64,000 bases of DNA. It comes from Pyrus communis (Eukaryota; Streptophyta; Magnoliopsida; Rosales; Rosaceae). This document shows, one piece after another, positions 44,889 through 54,960 of this stretch (position 1 is its first letter; every line of letters starts with the position of its first letter). Both the position numbers and the translations under genes were made by a program. The notes below the pieces were generated by a model, which did no database searches, was not told the origin of the DNA, and was given only the letters and a program-made list of their open reading frames with translations. The DNA is taken from contig NC_084816.1 of the NCBI RefSeq assembly GCF_963583255.1, positions 17,223,100 through 17,287,099 on the forward strand, read 5' to 3'.

Positions 44889-45288
44889 TCATTCATGGTT
44901 CATAACTTTTAATAAAAGTTTCAGGCTAAATTTTCCAGCATGGTTTCCAAAATGGTGGTCTACTCATGGCCCAACAACCAGTTTACTGCCAGATATCATG
45001 CAAGTTTTATCAAATGGTTTCTAGAAAAGATTTGATCGCAGCCGTTTCGACAACAGAATTTTACTTCTACTATTGTTCATGGCAAAATACAAGGTCTCTT
45101 GGATCATGAAATGGAATTACGAAATTGAAACAGATGAAGTTTATCGTTCCAGATGGGTTAAATGGTGGGATAAATTCGACTATCAAAAAATCATCAACTT
45201 GGTTTCATCAGAATTTCCCATTGTTCCTGACCCAATGGTACCTCCACCAACAACAAAGGCATTGCTAGAAATTCTGGAACAAACATAA
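44889..45288 (+). pseudogene. Viral C-terminal region (WFPKWW / RWVKWWDKF motifs)
   Basis: It reads SHSWFITFNKSFRLNFPAWF, then a stop, then MAKYKVSWIMKWNYEI and RWVKWWDKFDYQKIINLV. I recall this Trp-rich pattern from plant pararetrovirus-like polyproteins, but its role is unknown. Confidence 0.5.
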
Positions 45289-45479
45289 TCCTTATTAGAC
45301 ATTATTCCTTCATCATTTCTCAAAGGAAAGACTAAATCATCCAGATCATCCAAGACAACAAGTTTGAAGAAAAAAGAGAAATCCTCATAGATTAAAGAAT
45401 TAGCAGACAAGCTCATGTAGAAGCAACTTTGCTGCACAATGAAGAAGAAGAAACAAGTTTCGACTCATCAGACACTTCG

Positions 45480-46469
45480 TCTCAGCCAGTCAAGTAGGCA
45501 GATTACCAAGATTCTCAAAACCCATTTGAAATTTGAATTTCAAAATGTAATCATTTGTAATCATTTAAATGTTACCCATGTAAATCGCACAGTAGCAGCC
45601 ATGTGATTTTATCACCGAAAGCAGCATCAGCAGAAGTAGCAATCATTTTGACAAAGAACTATTCATGAATAGTAAAATCATGTTTACTATTCATCCATCA
45701 TTTCAGCAGCAGCAGCGTGAATCCACAGTAAAAAAACATCATCATTTGCCAACCTTTACAGCTCATTCGCCAGCCTTTACAACTTTTAGCACATGCAAGC
45801 CGGGAATCCTGCTTCAACAACCGAGACTCGTCTCCCTACAAAAGAAGAATTCAATTTCAGAGAAAGGGGACTTTGTCCATCATAACTGAGACTTCTGCGA
45901 ATTCTCTTAAGAATAGAAGCCACTATTCAGTTCCATCCCATATTCAGCAAAATAATAAAACACCTGTATTTTCATTTTCAATCAAGGATGCCTGTGAGCA
46001 CCATTGTTTCTTTTATCAATCGTCAGTAGACAAAAATTGTAAGTTGGTTTCCAATTTGAAATAAAAATTATTTTCAAATATATCTGCATCATTAATTTTA
46101 ATTCATTATTTTCATTATGAAGAATATTTTTATCACAACTGATTTTAATTGGCATAAATCTCTTATTCCCAGTCAATTCATTGAGTATCTTAAATTCAAG
46201 GTAAATACCGATCAATCGTTTGTTCAATTTTTCCTTTTTGTTTATAGCCTTTGGTATGATATCTGCAAGCCTAATGATCATAATGACTGTAGTCTTGATT
46301 GTTGTCCTCATAATTTCTACCATCGTCAATAAACGGTAACCTTCCGTTCCCTATTTAGTATCAGAGCCTAGTGATCATAATGATTGTAGTCTTGATTGTT
46401 GTCCTCATAATTTCTACCATCGTCAATAGACGGTAACCTTCCACCCCCCCCCCCCCCCCCCCCCCAATT
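45480..46469 (+). promoter_or_regulatory. Non-coding region before the primer site
   Basis: There is about 1 kb without a convincing gene. It contains CAG repeats, ACTATTCATGAATAGT (a palindrome near 45658), and the 97-bp duplication plus C run described separately. Its position corresponds to the promoter/leader region of a caulimovirid. Confidence 0.4.
46275..46465. repeat. 97-bp tandem duplication followed by a 22-base C run
   Basis: The segment with GATCATAATGACTGTAGTC and ACCATCGTCAATAAACGGTA is repeated 97 bp later. Each copy is followed by a primer-site-like phrase (TTAGTATCAGAGCC at 46355; TTGGTATTAGAGCC at 46469). A run of 22 C lies at 46444-46465. Confidence 0.85.
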
Positions 46470-46485
46470 TGGTATTAGAGCCAAG
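46470..46485 (+). promoter_or_regulatory. tRNA-iMet-like minus-strand primer site
   Basis: TGGTATTAGAGCCAAG differs by one base from the TGGTATCAGAGCCA primer-site consensus. In caulimovirids this marks position 1 of the genome, just upstream of the first ORF, as here. Confidence 0.65.
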
Positions 46486-46488
46486 TGA

Positions 46489-47274
46489 GTGGTAATTGCA
46501 TTAGTAGCCTTTGGAGATAGCGTAGACTTTGGAGATTGGAATATCCCCAAGATTTCAAGTAAAAATATTTACAAAAAGAAATGGTCAGTAGCCTCATTTA
46601 TAAGTGAACATCATGTTAAAACAGTTGAAAAAGCCTATGCTCTTAGTAAAGAAAATGAAACTTGTCAATTATTTTCTCCAGAACAAATCAAAACACATAG
46701 AAAAGATGGTCATAACTACATCCACATTGGCTTAGTTCAGATAGCCATAAAACCTTTAACACGTAGAGGCCTTAATACTTCTATTCTGTTATGTCTCCGA
46801 GATACTAGATTCACTAATTTTAGTGATAATATACTTGGAATGATTGAATCCGGTCTTTATAATAGACCTATCCATTTTGATTGTTTCCCAAATCTCACCA
46901 TAAGTCTTTCAGACCCTCATATGTTGAAAGCACTCACTCTAAACATCAAAACTTCAGGATACCAAGTCCTTAAAGGAACACAGTCATCGACCTTAATATA
47001 CAGAGTATATTATAAAGTCACTGACACAAACATGAATTTCCAAGCTGTAACCAAGAGTCCTAGAGACCACACACTTTTAATTCAAGCCAATCAAGAAAAT
47101 GCAAACATCAAAGTTCCCACAACCATTAGGTGGTCAGATATCAGTCTACCTTCATATTGGTGTTTGATTAATAAAAGCAAGCCAGTAGTTATCCAAAACA
47201 GTCTAGTCAATCTAGACAACATTGAACAATATTTTGACGGAACTGTCAAAATTAATTACATCTCAGATTGTTGA
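46489..47274 (+). CDS. Movement-protein-like ORF (30K superfamily)
   Basis: The 261-codon frame is open but begins at GTG, with no ATG before the first conserved block, so the native start is lost or provided by splicing. The middle reads HIGLVQIAIKPLTRRGLNTS, then LLCLRDTRFTNFSDNILGMI, FDCFPNLTISLSDP and LIYRVYYKV, matching the viral movement protein family (cell-to-cell transport through plasmodesmata). The frame is unbroken although the rest of the integrant is decayed. Translation in the plant is not implied. Confidence 0.75.
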   Translation: MVIALVAFGDSVDFGDWNIPKISSKNIYKKKWSVASFISEHHVKTVEKAYALSKENETCQLFSPEQIKTHRKDGHNYIHIGLVQIAIKPLTRRGLNTSILLCLRDTRFTNFSDNILGMIESGLYNRPIHFDCFPNLTISLSDPHMLKALTLNIKTSGYQVLKGTQSSTLIYRVYYKVTDTNMNFQAVTKSPRDHTLLIQANQENANIKVPTTIRWSDISLPSYWCLINKSKPVVIQNSLVNLDNIEQYFDGTVKINYISDC

Positions 47275-47279
47275 GTTAA

Positions 47280-48094
47280 TCATGGATCCTAGAGGTGACA
47301 TTACTAGGTGTTCATATGAAATGTTCTATGATTGTAAAAAGCAACGTGTTAACTGCGTCTGGGACACCTTGTCCAATGTGTTCATAAAAAATAGGTATTC
47401 CTTCTTCGTCTTTTTTAACAGCATTTTTTATTTCATTTCTAGACTACTTTGTGAGATGTTTCTCCCACCAGGAATGGAGCATTCCTGTAAATCCAGTGAC
47501 CAAAAGGTCGACAACTTGTGATTGGGTGAGATTATGATTGGTAATATGGCTATTAGCAACCATAGAGATATGTTAGAGTTTATTAAGAAGTTCTTGTTCT
47601 GACAAACCATCTATATTTCATTCATAAAGTTTATCAGAGGAGATTGAGAATTGGTTTTGAATGTTTCTTTTCTCAAACCGAATATCCGGAGGTGTTGGCC
47701 TAAGATACCAATTTTTGGTAGGAGAAGTTGGGTTGACTCGCCTATTGGTGATTCGTTTAAGTTCAAGATTTTGAAAAGCTTGTTCAACTTTTCGAATGGA
47801 ATCTGAATCATCTTCTAACTCAGAGGAAATTGAGGATGTTTCTGTTGGAGAGTTATTGGGATGTTCTAAGACATGGATTGTCTTTTCTTGTTTTAATTCT
47901 GATAACATTTGGTCAATTCTTTGACTTGTAGAAATTGTTTTCAACGCTATTGCCTTTGAAGAAGTATCCGGGAAGTTAACCAAGGGTTTTTCCCTGATTA
48001 TGGATTTTGGTTCTGAAAGTTTGTCAATTTTGGTTTCAATTTTATCTAATTGTTTTCCTATGGTATGAAGACTTTGATTGGTGAAATTGTTTGA
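47280..48094 (-). pseudogene. Inverted N-terminal half of coat protein
   Basis: On the minus strand, after a coiled-coil-like lead (IGKQLDKIETKIDKL, MLSELKQEK), come TKNWYLRPTPPDI, KLYEWNIDGLSEQELLNKLL, VVDLLVTGFTGMLHSWWEKH and, past a stop, DAVNTLLFTIIEHFI. This is the N-terminal to central part of the coat protein. It is inverted relative to both the movement protein on its left and the remaining coat segment on its right. Confidence 0.65.
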
Positions 48095-48319
48095 AAGAAA
48101 AATTTATAAATGGATTACCAAATCTTTTTGCACACAAAATTAGAAATGTCTTAGTTAACGAAGAAGGTATCATACCATATCATACCCTTACTTAAGGAAA
48201 TATAATTAATATTATCCAGAAGGAAGGTTTGAAAATGTGTATCGATATGAAAATTTCAAAACAAGTTAACAAGGACAAATCCATGGCCAAGTATGAGTTA
48301 GGAACATTTTGTGAACAAT
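48095..48319 (+). pseudogene. Coat-protein central segment
   Basis: It reads KEKFINGLPNLFAHKIRNVL, then IIPYHTLT, a stop, GNIINIIQKEGLKMCIDMKI and SMAKYELGTFCEQY. It stops exactly where the right-hand microsatellite begins. Confidence 0.65.
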
Positions 48320-48358
48320 ATGTACGTACGTACATACGTATGTATGTATGTATGTATT
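48320..48358. repeat. TACG/TATG microsatellite, right of viral block
   Basis: TACGTACGTACATACGTATG and further TATG units begin right after the coat segment. Confidence 0.9.
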
Positions 48359-48612
48359 TATTCATCCTTATATTTTATATGTTTGTGCTTTAGTTTTAGT
48401 GCTTTAAATTTTTGTTAATATTGTGCAGCTGGAGTTGCACCTTTTGTGGTCATTGGAATTGAATTCAGCAAAAGAATAGTGAGTTCATGAATATTTGCAT
48501 GAACAATATATGTATAAATAAATGGGCTTATAATCCAATAAATTGTGTGTTTGTATTGTATAATATGTTATTGTTTATTATTTATGTGTGCAAATAGGGA
48601 ATTTGTAGATAG

Positions 48613-48994
48613 TGTTGAATTGTAAGTTATGAGCTGTTTTAGAAATAAGCCTTGTTCTAAATTGTGTATTTACTTAGGCTAGAATATTGACAAGTGTAAG
48701 GCAAAATGATGTAAGGCTATGGATGCCATGTGTGAGAATCCTAGATTATGATCGAATGAGTGTTTGAGATCATTTTGTTGTAATTGAGAATATTCCAACT
48801 ATGTAACTAACTGGGATACTGAGCATATATTGATGCAGTCCCACGTTTTCAGTGTGAATGAAATGGAAACGTTACTCTGCTAATTTGTAGAGAAGAGAAT
48901 ATCAATACCACTCTTATCTTCTTCTTCTTCTTAGATCATCATTTTCTATTAGAATTAGAAGTTTTGCATCTCAGAATTTCCAAGAACACTAACA
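48613..48994 (+). repeat. copia 5' LTR
   Basis: It starts TGTTGAATTGTAAG and ends AAGAACACTAACA; it matches 53144-53522 throughout. Confidence 0.9.
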
Positions 48995-49169
48995 TGGCCT
49001 TAGAGTCAAGTTGCGTCGCAAAATCTGGGCGTAATTTGTGAAATTGGAGAGTGTTTTGGCTAAGAATCAAGCTCGCAAGTATCTAGGCTTGCTCAAATTT
49101 TGAAAAAAAGTATATTAAAGGTTAGAAGAGGTTGGAATTTATCTTAATCCAGCAAAATCGGAGTGTGAA

Positions 49170-49922
49170 ATGGCTGGATCTAAAAGCTCTGAGGTGCGAA
49201 CACCGATTTTCTCTAGTGAAAATTATGAATTCGGGAGAATGAAGACGGTAACAATATTTAAATCTCACAGGCTGTGGAGATTAGTTGAAAAAAGGGTCAC
49301 GACATCAAATTCAAAGAAAAAGAAGAAGGTCGAAGGAAGCTCAGAAAATGAAGACGATGAACAAACAGCAGTTATGCAATATGCAAAAGCTCTGGGTATT
49401 ATACAGAGTGCAGTTTCTGATCAAATATTTCCTCGAATTGCCAATGCAAATTCAGAGAAAATGGTCTGGGATTTGCTATATGGAGAATATCATGGTGGTG
49501 ATCAGGTACAATCTGTTAAACTCCAAAATCTCCGACACTTATTTGGGTATATTAGAATACGTGACGATGAATCATTATATGGGTATCTTACTCGTTTTAA
49601 TGAACTAATTAATCAAATGAAGACATTTGGCGAGGTGTTATTGAATGAAAGACTTGTGCAAAAGGTTTTAATTAGTCTTAGCAAATCTTATGATCTCATT
49701 TGTCTTGTGATTGAGAATACAAAGTGTATAGAGACTATTGAATTACAGGAGGTTGTTGCAATTCTCAAAAGTCAGGAACAACGTTTTGATTTGCATTCAT
49801 CTAATACCACCGAGAAAGCTTTTGCATCTCTCTCTGTGAGTCCAAAGAATCAGGTTGGGGGAAGCACTCAATCTAGTACTTTCAAGAGTCAAAAGAATTG
49901 TACTTCTAGAGGAAAGAAATAG
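49170..49922 (+). CDS. copia gag (UBN2-type)
   Basis: The 250-codon open frame starts MAGSKSSEVRTPIFSSENY. The UBN2 pattern is seen in MVWDLLYGEYHGGDQVQSVK and LQNLRHLFGYIRIRDDESL, and later INQMKTFGEVL. A stop at 49922 ends the frame where a CCHC knuckle would be expected, and none is visible. Confidence 0.8.
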   Translation: MAGSKSSEVRTPIFSSENYEFGRMKTVTIFKSHRLWRLVEKRVTTSNSKKKKKVEGSSENEDDEQTAVMQYAKALGIIQSAVSDQIFPRIANANSEKMVWDLLYGEYHGGDQVQSVKLQNLRHLFGYIRIRDDESLYGYLTRFNELINQMKTFGEVLLNERLVQKVLISLSKSYDLICLVIENTKCIETIELQEVVAILKSQEQRFDLHSSNTTEKAFASLSVSPKNQVGGSTQSSTFKSQKNCTSRGKK

Positions 49923-52900
49923 GAGCCTAGAACTAAATTGTTCGCATAAAATGGTGGTTGCAGGAAATCTGTTTTTTGCAAATAGTGCAATCATTGATAC
50001 AAAAGTCAATGGTGAATGGTACATTGATAGCGGGTGTAGTAATTACTTGACAAGGAATGCAAATCTCTTTGTTGATGTGAGAGCTAATATAGCAGGAAAT
50101 GTACAAATGCCAACTAGAGAATTAGTAAGTCTTGCAGGAATGGGGACACTGGTGATTGAAACCAATAGAGGTAGAAAATATATCAGGGAGGTTATGTACT
50201 TACTGGTTTAAAGGAGAATTTGCTAAGTATGGGACAAATGGATGAGCATGGATACTATCTTTTATTTGGAGGTAGTATGTGTTGTGTTTGGATGAGCATG
50301 GATACTATCTTTTATTTGGAGGTTGTATGTGTTGTGTTTTTTATAGTCCATCATTTGACAGTCTTGTGATAAATGTAAAAATGAAAAGAAATAGATGTTA
50401 TCCATTATCTCTATTGCCTAAAGATTAACTTGTGTTGAAAGTCAATGTTACTCACTGCTCTAGAATCTGGCATAAAAGATTGGGGCACCTGCATTCTAGA
50501 GGGCTCACTTAGCTAAGGGACAAAAATATGGTGCATGGACTACCATACTTGGAAGAGTATAATGAAGTGTGTGAAGGTTGTCAATATGGTAGGTAGCACA
50601 AGGAAAGTTTTCCAAAAGAACAAGCTTGGAGAGCTACTTTTCCATTTGAATTAGTTCATGTAGTTCTCCATGGACCAATGAAGAATGAATCTATTGCAGG
50701 GAACAAATATTTCATGCTGCTAGTGGATAATTACACTAGAATAACGTGGGTATATTTTCTGAGGTATAAATCAGAAGCTTTCAATTACTTCAAGAAGTTC
50801 AAAGCCATGACAAAGTTGCAATATGGCTTTAAGGTGAAATATTTGAGAAGTGATAGGGGTTGAAAGTTCCTATCTTCAGAATTCACTCAATTCTGTGACA
50901 CTGAGGGTATTCAAAGGCAGTTGAGACTTGCCTACACCCCATAACATAATGGAGTGATGGAAAGGAAACTAGGACTGTGGTAGAGATGGAAAAATCCATG
51001 TTGCATGACAAAGGTATACCATATTATCTTTGGGCTAAGGTTGTACACATTGCAGTTTATATTCTAAATCGATGTCCAAGCAAGGCACTAGACAATATAA
51101 CTCCATTTGAAGCTTATAGTGGAAGAAAGCCCGGTATTGCACACTTAAGGATATTTTTTTCACTTTGTTATGTACATGTACCATCTCAGTTAAGGCACAA
51201 GCTTGAGGCTAAGAGTACTAAAAGAGTGTTTGTTGGCTATACAACATGTGAGAAAGGTTACAGAGTTTTTGATCCTATCTCTAAGAAACTTGTGCTATCT
51301 AGAGATGTTATTTTTTATGAAGATACATCTTGGTGCTAGAAAGATAACTTAGAGAGGAGGATCACAATACTTGAATGTGAAACATAGACTGAAATTGCTT
51401 CCAAGGTTGAAAATGTGCCTAATACCCCTAGTACTTCCAATGTCTACTCACCAGCAATGTATAGTGTAACTTCTTGTAGAAATAGCTATACTCAGCCATC
51501 TTTGATATCGTCTACATGTGAATCACCGGGTGGCATTGATAGAAACATAAGTAATGCATAGTTTTATGATCATACGCCACTGAAATGGAGAAGACTGGAT
51601 GATGTGCTTACACAATGCAATATGTGCATCTTAGAACTAGAGAAATATAAAGATGCAGCTCAAGATAAATCATGGATGAAAGCAATGAAAGATAAGATAT
51701 CCATGATAGAGAAGAATGCAACTTGGGATCTTGCTGACAGACCTATTGACAAACCTGTGAATGGGGTTAAATAGGTGTTCCAAACTAAACTTAATTTGAT
51801 GGAACAGTATAAAAGAACAAGGCAAGGCTTGTTGCAAAGGGATATGCTCAAAAGCCAGAGGTAGATCATAATGAAACATTTGCACCTGTGGCCAAATTAG
51901 ATACGATCAGAGTCTTAGTTGCTTTAGCTGTACAAAAGAGTTGGAAACTTTATCAGCTTGAAGTTAAATTTTCCTTCCTCAATGGTGTACTTAAAGAAGA
52001 GGTTTATGTGGAGCAACCTAATGGTTTTGTAGTGCAAGGAAGTGAAGATAAGGTGTATAAACTCCACAAGGCACTTTATGGCTTAAAACAGGCACCTGGG
52101 GCCTAGTATGGAGAGATTTATACTTACTTTTCTCTTTGTGGTTTTGAAAATAGTCACAATGAAGCAACTCTTTACACCAAGACAAGGGGAGAGTCTAAGA
52201 TATTGATTGTGGCCATCTATTTAGATGATATAGCGTACACAGGCAAGATATGATGAAAAAAATATGAAATGACTGATCTTTGCCTACTTCATCATTTTCT
52301 TGGTACGAGGATTATTCAAACTCACTCAAGCATATTTATCCATCAGAGAAAGTATGCTGCTTCTTTATTGAGTAAGTTTGGTTTGAGTGACTGTAAACCA
52401 GACTTTACTCCACTTGTAGCAACTGAGAAACTGAGCAAAGATAATGGGAATAGACCACCTTGTGAAGAACAGAATAGGAAAGCGGTTGGCAACTTATTAT
52501 ATCTCACATCCACTAAGCCTTATATAATGTATGTTGCTAGCTTGCTTGCCAAATTCATGAACAATCCCACCAATAAGCACTATGGGACAGCAAGAAGGGT
52601 GCTGAGATATGTTAAAGGGGCTCTAGATTATGGGATGGAATATGTGAAAGGAATGAATATTGTTTTAATCAAATTTTGTGATGGTGATTGGGGTGGATTG
52701 ATTAATGACAACAAGAGTACTTTTGGATATGCCTTCTCCTTTGGCAGTGGTGTTTTTTCATGGGCCTCTGCCAAACAGAACTGTGTAGCACTTTCAATAG
52801 CAGAAGCTAAGTACATAAGTGCATCTCAGGCCACTGCACAAGCAATTTAGCTCAAGTTCGTGCTGGAGGACTTTGGAGAACTTCAAACTGAAGCTACTCC

Positions 52901-52990
52901 ATTGCAGTGTGATAACATATCTGCAATAGCAATTACTAAGAATCTTGTGTGTCACCAAAAAAACCAAACATGTTGATCGAAGATACCACT
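49923..52990 (+). pseudogene. copia pol remnant (PR-IN-RT-RH)
   Basis: Protease WYIDSGCSNYLT lies near 50020. Integrase pieces are FMLLVDNYTRITWVYF, LRSDRG with a stop, and HNGVMERK. RT pieces are [24 protein letters not shown] text near 51830, then [20 protein letters not shown] and [14 protein letters not shown]. RNase H begins near RAVGNLLYL and ends with an AEAKYISASQATAQAI segment. Numerous stops and shifts disable it. Confidence 0.8.
50240..50339. repeat. 50-bp tandem duplication in copia pol
   Basis: GGATGAGCATGGATACTATC starts at 50240 and again at 50290; the two copies differ at about one base. Confidence 0.9.
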
Positions 52991-53143
52991 TCATTAAAGA
53001 TGCTTTATAGGAATGAATCATCGATCTAGTATATTGTCCTACAAATGAGCAGGTGGCAGACATTTTAAAGCTTTGGCAAAGGACAAGTTCAACTATCTCA
53101 AAGATAAACTTGGAGTAAACTCAGCTCAAAACTTAAAGGGGCA

Positions 53144-53522
53144 TGTTCAATTGTAAGTTATGATCTGTTTTAGAAACAAGCCTTGTTCTAAATTGTGCAT
53201 TCACTTAGTCTAGAATATTGGCAAGTGTAAGGCAAAATGAGGTAAGGCTATGGATGCCATATGTGAGAATCCTAGATTATGATCAAATGAGTGGCTGAGA
53301 TCATTTGGTTGTAATTGAGATTATTCTAGTTATGCAACTAACTAGGATACTGAGCAGATATTACTACAGTCCCACGTTTTTAGTGTGAATGAAATGGAAA
53401 CATTCCTCTGCTAATTTGCAGAGAAGAGAATATCAATACCACTCTTATCTTCTTCTTCTTCGATCATCATTTTCTCTTAGAATTAGAAGTTTTGCATCAC
53501 AAAATTTCCAAGAACACTAACA
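53144..53522 (+). repeat. copia 3' LTR
   Basis: It starts TGTTCAATTGTAAG and ends AACACTAACA, matching 48613-48994. Confidence 0.9.
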
Positions 53523-53640
53523 GATAACACAGAAAAGATGTGAGGTACGTGGAGGTTCATGACATGTTTTATCAAATGACAACTATGTGAAATATCCTGA
53601 ATGTGGTATGCCTCATACTCCATCCTTTTTTAGGACTCTC

Positions 53641-53839
53641 TATTGAGAAAGAAATCTCTGATTGATTTACCATATATTATAAATTGATAATTAGTTATTT
53701 ACTTCCTTGTACAGTCTTTGGTCTAGCCTTGATTGTAGGCAATAGAATAGGAATATGTTGACTGATATGTATATAAGAATGTAAACCTAGTTGAATGAAT
53801 ATACAAGGAAATATAATTCCAGTACAATTCGTTTTCTTA
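53641..53839 (+). repeat. 5' LTR of second copia
   Basis: It has TTGAGAAAGAAATCTCTGAT at the start (the initial TG is mutated) and GTACAATTCGTTTTCTTA at the end. Confidence 0.85.
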
Positions 53840-53899
53840 GATGGTACTAGAGCATTAATCTGGGAAAAACAAAAAAAACATAGTTATAAGGCAGACGCA

Positions 53900-54960
53900 A
53901 TCATGGGCGACAAGCTAGACTCGAGGTCAACCATTTCAAGCATGACTTTTCATTCAAAATGGGAAAATCCCAACCATCCACTTTATCTCCATCACTTGGA
54001 CCAACCCTTGCAATCCTTGTGCCACAACCATTGGTGGAAGACAACTACAGCACATGGGTTCAATCCATGAGTATGGCCTTAACAGTCAAGAACAAACTCA
54101 GCTTTGTTGATGGGACAATCAAGAAACCAAGTGAAAACAATCCTGAGGAGTTGTAGCAATGGAATTGTTGCAACAACTTGGTCAAGACATGGCTGATAGG
54201 TTCCATGTCATAAGAAATTTCAGGAAGCGTCATCAACTAAAATGACGTTAGACATATATAGACCGATTTGCAGGAAAGGTTCTCACATGTGAATATAGTC
54301 CAATTGTTCCATGTCGAGAACGAGATCCATGATTGTGTCCAAGGCAACATGAGTGTAAGTTCTTACCTCACTAAACTTAAAAGTCTATAAAACATGATGT
54401 TTTATGTTCTATTCCTGCATGCAGTTGTGAAACGAAGAAGGAGATGACCTTGTATGTTGAAACTCAAAAAACCATGAAGTTCCTTATGGGACTAAACGAA
54501 TCGTATGCTATGATTCGAGGCAATACTCTATTCCTTGAACCACTACTTATGGTAAACAAGGCATATGCATTAGTCTTTCGACATGAACGCTAGGCAGAGG
54601 TTTCCAATGGGAAGAGTACACAACCGGAGGCTATTGTCTTTGCAGTGAAGAATTCGTCACAAGAACCTGTGGCAAAGGACAATGAGGTGCGATATGGAAA
54701 GTAAAATAAAACAAATCACACCACCAAGAACTGCCGTGCACATCTCAAGTGCACTTTTTGCGAATGGAAAGGCCACACTTTCGAATTTTGTTGAAAACGG
54801 AAAGCAGGAGACAATGCCTAGTTTCCCGTTCTCTTAGGAGAATTGCAAGCAAATCCTTCAGATGTTGAACAATAACAAGTCATCCTTTGCCAATCAAGTC
54901 GGTAATCATTCTAGTCATGAAGAACTTTCAGGTAAAGCTTCTTTTTTCCTTATAAAGGCA
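53900..54960 (+). pseudogene. Second copia gag remnant
   Basis: A gag start MGDKLDSRST shifts frame into VEDNYSTWVQSMSMAL and NKLSFVDGTIKKPSENNPEE, the usual N-terminal gag block. A later zinc-knuckle region reads CTFCEWKGHTFEFC. Stops are frequent. Confidence 0.7.

Larger units (their letters stand above)
42804..48319 (+). mobile_element. Endogenous pararetrovirus-like (Caulimoviridae-type) integrant, defective
   Basis: From left to right it has the C-terminal coat protein with zinc knuckle, a protease, a downstream C-terminal region, a long non-coding region, a tRNA-iMet-like primer site, a movement protein, an inverted N-terminal coat segment and a central coat segment. It ends inside the coat protein, and the left edge picks up the coat protein further along. 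This is the order expected when a circular genome is opened in the coat gene. RT and RNase H are absent. Stops, frameshifts and the inversion make it inactive. A retrotransposon carrying a movement protein is the alternative. Confidence 0.7.
48613..53522 (+). mobile_element. Full-length Ty1/copia element, coding decayed
   Basis: LTRs are 48613-48994 and 53144-53522 (382 and 379 bp), both TGTT...AACA and closely alike. The primer site TGGCCTTAGAGTC follows the 5' LTR; a purine tract (AAAGGGGCA) precedes the 3' LTR. The flanks GATAG and GATAA agree at four of five bases. Domain order gag, PR, IN, RT, RH is copia. Confidence 0.9.

Noticed and set aside
48430..48480. Host exon (TGCAG then AGVAPFVVIGIEFSKRI)
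   Set aside because: One short open stretch with an acceptor-like site but no donor or neighbouring exons that I can identify.
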